Positions 17,682 through 24,873 of a stretch of DNA of 40,652 nt are shown here, piece after piece. The stretch is from Oscillospiraceae bacterium (lineage in GTDB: Bacteria; Bacillota; Clostridia; Oscillospirales; Ruminococcaceae). The translations under genes were made by a program, and so were the position numbers. The stretch lies in NCBI GenBank assembly GCA_009786985.1, contig WRGW01000104.1, positions 1 through 40,652 of the forward strand, in the 5' to 3' direction. Each line of letters opens with the position of its first letter. Within the stretch, counting starts at the first letter, position 1. The notes beneath the pieces were generated by a model, which saw only the letters and a list, made by a program, of their open reading frames with translations, was not told the DNA's origin and did not search any database.

Positions 17682-18442
17682 AACACAACCTCCCTACCGT
17701 CGAATACTGGTCCGTCTTTGCACACACGTTTCATGCCAGTGAGGGTCTTGCAGGCACAGACAACGCAAGCACCTACTCCACACCCCATACGTTCTTCGAG
17801 TGAAACTTCACAGCGAATATCGCGCTTAACGCATTCAGTAATCACGGCTTTTAGCATAGGTTCAGGTCCGCATGAATACACCATATCAACATCGCCTTTG
17901 TCGAGTTCTTCGACCAAGGGTGTGGTGACTTGTCCGCGAAACCCAACGCTTCCATCATCTGTGCAGGTGATTACGTGAGAATCCACACGCTTAAAATCGC
18001 CCTCTAATATGATTTTATCATAACTCCTGAAGCCGAGAATGGCTGTCGAACTTTCCCGCATTTCTTTGGCAATTGCAAGCAGTGGAGGAATACCTATTCC
18101 GCCACCAACAAGGATTACACGCCTGTCATCAGCGATTTCATCGGGTAGGGTGAACCCATTCCCAAGCGGTGCAATCATATCAATATTATCGCCGACATTT
18201 ATGCCCGTGAGTTTCGCAGTTCCGCTACCTCTAATCTCGAATACGATTTTTAGGCTGTCGTTACGTCGGTCAATTTCGCTAATCGAAATAGGGCGACGCA
18301 ACGTAAATCCGTCGATTTTGATATGCACAAATTGCCCAGGGCGAACTAATTCCACCACATCAGGGCAAAGAATTTCGTACGAATAAATTCCCGCTGAAAT
18401 AGCAGTTTTTTCGATTACTGGATACGCTCCACATTTGTACAT
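17678..18442 (-). CDS. pyrK: Dihydroorotate dehydrogenase B electron-transfer subunit
   Basis: 254 aa ferredoxin-reductase-like protein with FAD and [2Fe-2S] that passes electrons from PyrD FMN to NAD+. The FAD-binding segment is LRRPISISEID, the NAD-binding segment LVGGGIGIPPLLAIAKEM, and the cluster Cys pattern is C-x4-C-x2-C-x-C...C in MGCGVGACVVCACKTLTGM and its continuation RVCKDGPVF. Directly followed by pyrD with a 4-bp overlap. A 200-bp gap with structured repeats separates it from the membrane protein gene upstream, so pyrKD may also have its own promoter. Confidence 0.95.
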   Translation of the reverse strand: MYKCGAYPVIEKTAISAGIYSYEILCPDVVELVRPGQFVHIKIDGFTLRRPISISEIDRRNDSLKIVFEIRGSGTAKLTGINVGDNIDMIAPLGNGFTLPDEIADDRRVILVGGGIGIPPLLAIAKEMRESSTAILGFRSYDKIILEGDFKRVDSHVITCTDDGSVGFRGQVTTPLVEELDKGDVDMVYSCGPEPMLKAVITECVKRDIRCEVSLEERMGCGVGACVVCACKTLTGMKRVCKDGPVFDGREVVL

Positions 18443-18470
18443 GATAATTTTCCCTTTCTTGCAAATCGAG

Positions 18471-18550
18471 AGCGGAGGTGTCAGTGGCTCTGCCCATTAG
18501 GCAATTTGATGGCTAACTCGTCGAGCTAATCTCGCAGAGCCGCCTCTGCT
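18471..18550. repeat. Intergenic hairpin upstream of pyrK
   Basis: GGCTCTGC (18486-18493) pairs with GCAGAGCC (18534-18541), extended by GGAGG with CCTC outside. It lies 30-110 bp before pyrK on the transcribed strand, so it would be in the pyrK mRNA leader. It might be regulatory; no T tract is seen on the minus strand. Confidence 0.45.
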
Positions 18551-18587
18551 GTCTCGTAGGGGTTAGCTTAAAGAGTTTTGCATGCCG

Positions 18588-18650
18588 TCGAGATAGCCCA
18601 CTACAGACGAGCAAAGCTCGTCTGTAGTGGCATACTTTTGTTTTGCTAGT
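18588..18650. repeat. CAGACGAGC hairpin repeat, copy 1
   Basis: Perfect 15-bp stem CCACTACAGACGAGC / GCTCGTCTGTAGTGG (18598-18630) with an AAA loop. Flanks GTCGAG on the left and ATACTTTTGTTTTGCTA on the right recur around the hairpin at 21503-21551. The T-rich side is on the plus strand, while the genes here run on the minus strand. Confidence 0.8.
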
Positions 18651-19179
18651 CCTCCGTAAACGTGATTTTCATTTTCCCTTTAGATTTAGTCGCTGCAGCA
18701 CGGATTCTAATTCGTGTAAATGTGATGATAATCCCCATCAAAACAAAGTGCATTAAAGCATGAATGCGAAATTCGGGATTACGCATAATAAAACTTAGAT
18801 GAATGCTCATAAGTTCAAAAATCGAAACAAAAGCGAGAATCCTTATAAGCAAAACTGCATACACCCATATATCGAATTGTCGCTGATTAAGTTCAGTCTT
18901 TTTAGCATAGATAAGTGGCAAAACAATCCCCGCAACATAAATTAGCAATGCTAACACTCCCCACACAATCATTGGGTAGGGATTAGCGGTGATTCGGTCA
19001 GCGTGTTCGGTGATTCGGATTTGTTCATTAAAAGAATAGATTTGTACAATATCATCTATAATCGCCATTATAACAAGATACAACATAAACAACCCGAATA
19101 AATCGAGAAGGAATTGCACAAATTGATAATTACGTTTGGTTTTTGTGTCTGTTGAGGCGTTGTTAGAATTCTTTTTCAT
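18646..19179 (-). CDS. Hypothetical four-helix membrane protein within the pyr operon
   Basis: 177 aa with about four membrane helices (FVQFLLDLFGLFMLYLVIMA; IVWGVLALLIYVAGIVLPLI; VYAVLLIRILAFVSIFEL; HALMHFVLMGIIITF), a Lys/Asn-rich N-terminus and a Lys-rich C-terminus. No family recognised. It lies 18 bp after pyrF in the same direction and before pyrK, so it is co-transcribed with pyrimidine genes. A transport or sensing role linked to pyrimidines is conceivable but unsupported. Its 3' end overlaps the flank of the hairpin repeat at 18588-18650. Confidence 0.65.
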   Translation of the reverse strand: MKKNSNNASTDTKTKRNYQFVQFLLDLFGLFMLYLVIMAIIDDIVQIYSFNEQIRITEHADRITANPYPMIVWGVLALLIYVAGIVLPLIYAKKTELNQRQFDIWVYAVLLIRILAFVSIFELMSIHLSFIMRNPEFRIHALMHFVLMGIIITFTRIRIRAAATKSKGKMKITFTED

Positions 19180-19197
19180 TAGACCTCCTTTTGATGC

Positions 19198-20226
19198 TTA
19201 TTTACTTAGATTTATTTCACGACACAAATCGTCCTTCATAGCGAGAGCCGCTCTAAAAGCTGCTCCTGCGAAATCATGTTCGTTTTCGCCAGCATTCTTG
19301 TACGCTGCGATAATTCCACGTGAGCTGTTGACTATTCCACCAAGTCCGTTTGAATCAAAAGCAGCCGCTATATCTTTAGCAGTTCCGCCTTGAGCACCAT
19401 ACCCCGGAATCAAGAAAAAAGTCTTCGGCATCTTTGCACGTAGTTCTTTGATTTGTTCAGGATAAGTTGCCCCTACTACTGCACCTACTGCTGAATATCC
19501 ATGTGTGCCAATTGTATCTGAACCCCAGTTTTCGACCATGCTGCCCATATGTTCATAGACTGGAATACCGTCAATACATTTGTCTTGCAATTCGCCCGAC
19601 GATGGATTAGACGTTTTTACAAGAACAAAAATACCTTTATCATTAGAGGCACAAGCATTGACAAAAGGTTTAACCCCATCAGTTCCGAGATAGGCATTAA
19701 CGGTCAACGCATCAGCAGGAAAAGGGGCGTATTCATTTGGTGCGAGTAATTGACCATATACACGTTTTTCCTTTTTATCGTTTTTTTCACCCTTGCCTTC
19801 TTTTTTAAGCTTGACTGGTTTGGTCGAAATTGGAGTTTTGCCAGTACTCTTAATAGTAACACTCCCAAGAAATGCCGAGGCGTACCCCTCCGCTGTAGAA
19901 CCTATATCACCTCTCTTAGCGTCTGCTATAACATACATACCGCGTTCTTTGGCGTACTCTACCGTCTTGTAAAATGCTTTGATACCTTCAACTCCGAGTG
20001 CTTCATAAAAAGCGAGTTGTGGTTTTACTGCTGGAACAATCGGACATAAAGCATCAATCAAACCTTTGTTGAACTTGTATACAGCTTTTGCTGCGGCTTT
20101 GAGTGTTTCGCCATTCTTTTGATATTCTTTTTCCTTGAGGTAGGTCGGAACTAAGTCCAACGCTGGGTCAAGCCCTACTACTGTTGGGTTTCCAGTTTTG
20201 ATTATTCTTTCGATTAGTCTATCCAT
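19198..20226 (-). CDS. pyrF: Orotidine 5'-phosphate decarboxylase with a lysine-rich insert
   Basis: 342 aa type 2 OMP decarboxylase, catalysing the last step to UMP. The N-terminal GLDPALDLVP and catalytic ADAKRGDIGSTA (Lys104) identify it, with LTVNAYLGTDGV, VLVKTSNPSS and PGYGAQGG completing the barrel. Residues ~126-163 form an extra low-complexity Lys/Glu/Gly segment (VKLKKEGKGEKNDKKEKR) within the loop after the catalytic motif, making the protein ~40 residues longer than usual. It overlaps pyrC by 8 bp. Confidence 0.94.
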   Translation of the reverse strand: MDRLIERIIKTGNPTVVGLDPALDLVPTYLKEKEYQKNGETLKAAAKAVYKFNKGLIDALCPIVPAVKPQLAFYEALGVEGIKAFYKTVEYAKERGMYVIADAKRGDIGSTAEGYASAFLGSVTIKSTGKTPISTKPVKLKKEGKGEKNDKKEKRVYGQLLAPNEYAPFPADALTVNAYLGTDGVKPFVNACASNDKGIFVLVKTSNPSSGELQDKCIDGIPVYEHMGSMVENWGSDTIGTHGYSAVGAVVGATYPEQIKELRAKMPKTFFLIPGYGAQGGTAKDIAAAFDSNGLGGIVNSSRGIIAAYKNAGENEHDFAGAAFRAALAMKDDLCREINLSK

Positions 20227-21412
20227 CTTTATACACTACCTTTCCATCTAATACAGTATATTTTATTTTACCTTTTAGTTCCATGCCCTTAAAACAAGTA
20301 TTACGGCTTTTTGATTGTAATTTGTCGGGGTTGACAATCCAGCTTTGATTTAAGTCAACAATCGCCAAATCAGCGGTTTCGCCTACTTTAATCGTTCCAC
20401 CAGAAATGCCGAGAATTTTTCGTGGATTGACGCAAAGTAACTCTACAATTCGCTCTAACGAAACGTTATCTTTGTGGAATAGACGAGTTAGTGTAATCGG
20501 GAGTAGCGTTTCAAGTCCCAATACACCGTTAGGCGGCTCCGAACTCTGTTTTTCTTCTGGCGAATGTGGTGCATGGTCAGATGCGATACAATCAGCCTCA
20601 CCCGAAATGAGTGTTTGCAACATCGCTTGAACATCTTCAGGCTCACGCAATGGTGGATTCATTTTATAATCAGCATCCACACAATCAGTTTTAGTGAGCG
20701 TAAAATGATGTGGTGCGATTTCGTAAGTGATTTTAGCACCTTCACTGATTGCTGTTTGAATGCTCGATAACGCAACCTTAGTCGAAACGTGAGCTATATG
20801 GACTGGTACACCTAGTTCTTTAGCTAACCGAACTTCACGAGCAGTCATTTCGTTTTCAGGTTCACAGTGTGAGATGATTGCTAGCCCTTCTGTTTTAGCG
20901 TTCTGCATAGCTTTTGACATAAAGTCATCACTTACAACCGGCATTCCATCGTCTGAAATAGCGATTGCACCTGCTTTTTTTAGCACCGCAAAATCGGTGA
21001 GCTTTTCGCCTTTCAGCGAATGTGTAATTGCACCACACACATAGATTTTTGATTTTAGCTTTTTATTATAAGAACGTTCAATAATATTTTGGACAGTTTC
21101 AGGAGTATCAATCACAGGAGTGGTATTTGGCATACATAAAAGCCCAGTCACCCCTCCAGTAGCGGCTGCGTTTGTTCCAGATTGGAGGTCTTCCTTATAA
21201 GTTTGCCCAGGGTCACGCAGATGCACGTGCATATCAAAAATTCCAGGTAAAATCGTAAGTCCAGTACAGTCGATTATTTGAGTGTCGCTTGAAATTTCGA
21301 GATTTTCGCCAATCTCTTTTATTACACTGTCTTTAATTAAAACATCGTTTTTTACGCCATTACCGCTATGTTCTGATGCTACGACCGTTCCGCCTTTTAG
21401 TAATAAAGTCAT
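20219..21412 (-). CDS. pyrC: Dihydroorotase
   Basis: 397 aa amidohydrolase of the class I/multifunctional-like type, cyclising carbamoyl aspartate to dihydroorotate. Metal and substrate motifs: HVHLRDPGQTYKED (zinc His and substrate Arg), MPNTTPVIDT, ISDDGMPV, ISHCEPE, HIAHVSTK and the catalytic-Asp segment ASDHAPHSPEEK. First gene of the leftward pyrC-pyrF-membrane protein-pyrK-pyrD unit. AGTAGGA lies before the ATG. The upstream region holds a large hairpin repeat at 21503-21551. No clear PyrR-type attenuator was found. Confidence 0.96.
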   Translation of the reverse strand: MTLLLKGGTVVASEHSGNGVKNDVLIKDSVIKEIGENLEISSDTQIIDCTGLTILPGIFDMHVHLRDPGQTYKEDLQSGTNAAATGGVTGLLCMPNTTPVIDTPETVQNIIERSYNKKLKSKIYVCGAITHSLKGEKLTDFAVLKKAGAIAISDDGMPVVSDDFMSKAMQNAKTEGLAIISHCEPENEMTAREVRLAKELGVPVHIAHVSTKVALSSIQTAISEGAKITYEIAPHHFTLTKTDCVDADYKMNPPLREPEDVQAMLQTLISGEADCIASDHAPHSPEEKQSSEPPNGVLGLETLLPITLTRLFHKDNVSLERIVELLCVNPRKILGISGGTIKVGETADLAIVDLNQSWIVNPDKLQSKSRNTCFKGMELKGKIKYTVLDGKVVYKDG

Positions 21413-21489
21413 TGAATTTCCTACTTTGTTAAATTATTAGATTTTATCTGGACAGCTATTTATTGTAACATAAAAAGCAGTTCGCTTGA

Positions 21490-21562
21490 AGAGTGCTTCG
21501 TCGAGTATCCCCACTTCAGACGAGCAAAGCCCGTCTGAAGTGGGGATACTCTTGTTTTGCTA
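21490..21562. repeat. CAGACGAGC hairpin repeat, copy 2
   Basis: Perfect 20-bp stem from GAGTATCCCCACTTCAGACG (21503-21522) to 21532-21551 with a 9-nt loop. Homologous to 18588-18650. At one stem position A-T in copy 1 becomes T-A here, and the added C-G pairs also keep pairing. It lies between divergent pyrC and the kinase/helicase-like operon. Confidence 0.8.
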
Positions 21563-21640
21563 TTATAACATAAAAATCTGAATATGTCAAGCACTGTAAA
21601 GGCTTTTTTGAAATTTCAATAACTTATGTTGTCAAAAGTA

Positions 21641-21669
21641 TTTACAATTCGCTCAAAATATGATATACT
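21641..21669 (+). promoter_or_regulatory. Upstream promoter (P1) of the kinase/helicase-like operon
   Basis: TTTACA, 17-bp spacer, TATACT with TG one base before the -10 (extended -10). It would give a leader of ~65 nt that includes the full AAGGGGGGAG ribosome site (21727-21736). Confidence 0.75.
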
Positions 21670-21695
21670 TTTACTATGCGTTTTGTGCGTTGCGT

Positions 21696-21725
21696 TTGAC
21701 AAGTCATAAAAGTAAGGTTTATAAT
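21696..21725 (+). promoter_or_regulatory. Downstream promoter (P2) of the kinase/helicase-like operon
   Basis: Perfect TTGACA and TATAAT with an 18-bp spacer. The expected start (~21732) is only ~11 nt before the GTG start and inside the ribosome site, so P2 transcripts of the first gene would have a truncated leader. Confidence 0.7.
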
Positions 21726-21742
21726 GAAGGGGGGAGCTTTAG

Positions 21743-23800
21743 GTGTTTAATGAAAAATTTGTTGAGTTATTAAAAAACTATCCCGATGCTGTTCATTTGC
21801 GAAAAAAGCTGGTGGCACTACTGAAAGACATCTTCCCGCGGGAAGCTAAGCGAACCCGACTCCTCATAAATCTTCACGAACTTTTGATTGCTGACGAAAT
21901 CGAAAAAGCAGATATGATTGACGATAGATTCGCCTTTCGATATGTAAAACGCTTGGTGGAAGATTTTGGGGTGGGAGAACCTAATGCAATCTGGGCGGTA
22001 TGTGTCTGGTGTACGTGTTATGGGGAAGGTATTCTTGGTAAATCTTGTAGAATTAATATCGTTGAAGATACTTTCGCTTACGCCGATGATTACACAAATA
22101 ATGAGTTCGATTTCCCGGGAAATGAAAACGAGTTTAATACATGGACTACTGAGGTGACTTCGAGTATTTCAGTAGGTAACGCTGTTTTGCGTGACGGAAT
22201 CAGCGGTGTTACAAACATCACTGCTACCGAACTTGACGAAAGTGGAAACGAACCGTTTGGTTATTATCGAAACGTGTCATACAAAAAGCGTGGTAACAAG
22301 ATTTTTGTTCCATGTGCTATGGGTGAAAGCGAATACGGATATTTCATTTGCGGAATGCTTGAGAGCAAGCGTTGCGTTCACCCATATGCCAATGTTTATG
22401 CCGTTGTGTACAATTATCTTTTGCGCAGTTCTCGTATGAGAGGAGACGATAAGCCTAAGTTTTTCAAAGCTCTTGAGATGCCGTTTGAAGTCGATTATTC
22501 AAATGTATTTCGGATTATGACTGTTGTTTTACAGCTTATTAAAAACAACTATATTTCTGATTCAGCGGTGAACTTTAGATATGATGGTGATGTCACCGAA
22601 CTCAAATGTGCGTTGCTTGTACTCAACAATTATGCGGAATTGTTCTGCCGATTAATCGGGCTTAAACCTTGTCCGCCGCTCAAAATTTCTGATGAGTGTA
22701 AAGCAATCAACATATCGTTTATGAAAAAAAGCGGGGTGTATATCGAAAACAACAAAATCCCGTACAACGCCCGTGAATTATGGCGAGGTCAGAAAATCAA
22801 CTATAGGCTGACTAAAGCTAATATCATTGATTTACAATATATCTTAGAAGAAATATCGGATTTTCATGTTTTTAGAGATGGGCAATTTGACGCTCTCAAA
22901 AAAATGTTATCATTTAATGAACATTCGATGTGTTCTATGCCGAGTGGTAAAGGGAAATCTTTGCTGTTCTGTTTGGCATCGTTATTGCAACCTGTTCCGT
23001 TTTTTGTAATGGCTCCTAACTTTGAAATGATTCGTGAGCAAATTAGCAATTTAAGAAGTGTCCATAACTTTGATAATTTTTCTTTTTTGGATTTCCAATG
23101 TGAAACGGTGGAGTTCGATTTTTCAAATTTTGAAATCAGTAACAGTTTGCTTTTTATGACTTATGATTGTTTTAGAAAATCCAGCACTGGCATTAGTGGG
23201 GGTTCTCTAGCAAAAATCAACGGAATTAACGGAATTAACCATCTATCATATGTGGTTCTTGACGAAAGGCATTGTCTTGCTAATTGGAAGTTAGAGATGC
23301 CGTTTGAAAAAATAGGTAGCTTAGTTGCCAAGGCACATTATGAGGCTAATTCTGATGCTGAAGGCATTTTAGAAAATCGTTCAATTGGGGTTGGGTATAA
23401 AAACCTTAAAAAGCTCGAACTTTTTTGCGATAAAAATGTAGTGAACAGACGCTATTCGTACAGTTTTGATTTGATTTTATTTTTAGCAAAACTGCGGTTT
23501 GAAGATGTTTTTGACCATGAACGCTTAGAGCGGATTATGACAAAAGTATTAAAGAAAGACTTTATAGCTTTTATAAGTGCGGTCGTGAGAATTTATGAGT
23601 TTTGTGGCAATGAAATGCGATTTGAAATCCATAACAGCCTGGGTCTAAAATTGCAAAAATGCGGTATGGAATATTCAAAACTATTTGACCTTATATATTT
23701 ATCATCTAAAAAAGATTTGATTTATTACGGTGTACTTGCGACAAGACTAAATCGGCAGTTTGCCCCCAAAAAGCACAATCACCTTGAAAGGAGTTCATAG
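21743..23800 (+). CDS. RecQ-like protein with only the first helicase lobe
   Basis: 685 aa, GTG start with AAGGGGGGAG 6 nt upstream. Residues 1-~105 form a helical domain (LLKNYPDAVHLRKKLVALL, later AIWAVCVWCTCYGEG) resembling helical adaptor domains seen in bacterial signalling/conflict proteins, judged from memory. Residues ~110-370 are not recognised. From ~375 the protein follows RecQ helicases: F-R-D-G-Q (377-381, motif 0), MPSGKGKS (399-406, Walker A), FFVMAPNFEMIREQI (motif Ia), VVLDERHCLANW (DExH box at 507-510, compare DEAHCISQWG). The TAT motif III and the whole second RecA lobe with motifs IV-VI are not seen; ~165 unrelated residues follow. It may bind nucleic acid and ATP as a sensor rather than unwind processively. 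First gene of the six-gene unit. Confidence 0.7.
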   Translation: MFNEKFVELLKNYPDAVHLRKKLVALLKDIFPREAKRTRLLINLHELLIADEIEKADMIDDRFAFRYVKRLVEDFGVGEPNAIWAVCVWCTCYGEGILGKSCRINIVEDTFAYADDYTNNEFDFPGNENEFNTWTTEVTSSISVGNAVLRDGISGVTNITATELDESGNEPFGYYRNVSYKKRGNKIFVPCAMGESEYGYFICGMLESKRCVHPYANVYAVVYNYLLRSSRMRGDDKPKFFKALEMPFEVDYSNVFRIMTVVLQLIKNNYISDSAVNFRYDGDVTELKCALLVLNNYAELFCRLIGLKPCPPLKISDECKAINISFMKKSGVYIENNKIPYNARELWRGQKINYRLTKANIIDLQYILEEISDFHVFRDGQFDALKKMLSFNEHSMCSMPSGKGKSLLFCLASLLQPVPFFVMAPNFEMIREQISNLRSVHNFDNFSFLDFQCETVEFDFSNFEISNSLLFMTYDCFRKSSTGISGGSLAKINGINGINHLSYVVLDERHCLANWKLEMPFEKIGSLVAKAHYEANSDAEGILENRSIGVGYKNLKKLELFCDKNVVNRRYSYSFDLILFLAKLRFEDVFDHERLERIMTKVLKKDFIAFISAVVRIYEFCGNEMRFEIHNSLGLKLQKCGMEYSKLFDLIYLSSKKDLIYYGVLATRLNRQFAPKKHNHLERSS

Positions 23801-23805
23801 GAAAA

Positions 23806-24867
23806 ATGTATAGCAATATTGAACAGTTGGAAAAAGAAATCGAAACCTTTAAAGCGAATTTATCTGATTCGAACGAGCTTATGCAGATGATGAAAGTTCT
23901 CGCAACTTCCGCATCAAAACAAAATAATGCTTTGCAAGAACAGCTTGGTGAGGTTTCAAAGGTTGTCTCAACAGTTCCAGAAACAATTAGGGGAGACTAT
24001 GCGGAGTTACTTCAGGGGTTTTCGCAGAGCAAATCAGCTTATGAGGCGTATATTACCGCAATTAAAAACAGCGTTACTGAAATAAACGTACTACCGTCAA
24101 AACTTGAACAGGTTAATATTGATTTGCTCAAAAAAGCACTTTCAAAGCTACTTGATGTTCAGGCGGTTTCACAAAAAGATTTACAGAAGTCTAACGAAGA
24201 ATTTTGTAAACAAATCTCAGAATACAAATCTCATATTTCGAGCCTTGAATTAGAACTCAAAACGGTGAGTGACTCGTTTGAACAAAAACACGACGAGTTT
24301 TTGCAATTGATTTCGGGGTTAAGTCCTGAAAATCTTCAGAAACTTGAAAGCCTTGAAAACATTCAAGTACTCTGTCAAGAAAACGCTGATGCTATTGCAA
24401 AAATAGAAGTGACTCAAATTCAAGAACATGAGAAATTACTCGCACAAATTGCCAGCACTCAAGAAGCGTTTGCCAATATAAAAAATGAAGGTTCTTCTAG
24501 CGAAAACGATGTATTAAATAAAACAGTTTTGAGTATGCAAAAAGAACTCACAAATCTGCAAAATGAAATCGAAAACTGGCGTGAATGGGAAAGCCAAGGT
24601 AGGCAGGCGGAACTAGAAAAAATCGATGAGATGGAGAGCGGAATTACAAATGCTGTTTCGGAATCTGTAACCTCGCAAATTGCACGGCTTGAGAGGACTA
24701 TTATGGTTAATAGCAGTAAGATTGACGTGATTTCATTAGCCCTCGAAAAATTAGACAAACAAAATGAAGCTGAGGACACTAAAAGCCCATACCAGCGATT
24801 GTTACCGATTTATATAGGGTTAGGGGCGACAATTTTGTTGTCTTTTGTGTCTTTATTTATACGTTAG
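23806..24867 (+). CDS. Coiled-coil protein with C-terminal membrane anchor
   Basis: 353 aa. Residues ~1-320 are almost entirely heptad-rich and charged (IEQLEKEIETFKANL, LSKLLDVQAVSQKDLQKSNE, MQKELTNLQNEIENWREW), predicting long coiled coils. The last ~22 residues form one membrane helix (LLPIYIGLGATILLSFVSLF), so the protein is probably tail-anchored with the rod in the cytoplasm. No Cys or enzyme motif is seen. It starts 5 nt after the helicase-like gene, whose 3' end supplies the GAAAGGAG ribosome site, and ends where the ribosome site of the kinase gene begins (TAGGAG). It may scaffold the complex at the membrane (inference). Confidence 0.75.
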   Translation: MYSNIEQLEKEIETFKANLSDSNELMQMMKVLATSASKQNNALQEQLGEVSKVVSTVPETIRGDYAELLQGFSQSKSAYEAYITAIKNSVTEINVLPSKLEQVNIDLLKKALSKLLDVQAVSQKDLQKSNEEFCKQISEYKSHISSLELELKTVSDSFEQKHDEFLQLISGLSPENLQKLESLENIQVLCQENADAIAKIEVTQIQEHEKLLAQIASTQEAFANIKNEGSSSENDVLNKTVLSMQKELTNLQNEIENWREWESQGRQAELEKIDEMESGITNAVSESVTSQIARLERTIMVNSSKIDVISLALEKLDKQNEAEDTKSPYQRLLPIYIGLGATILLSFVSLFIR

Positions 24868-24873
24868 GAGTAT

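Noticed and set aside
18588-18650. Terminator of the leftward membrane protein gene
   Set aside because: On the minus strand no T tract follows the stem; the T-rich side faces the other way.
21413-21500. PyrR-type attenuator or UTP-sensing leader before pyrC
   Set aside because: Only a TCCAGA hexamer resembles the PyrR-binding loop; no anti-terminator/terminator pair on the minus strand.
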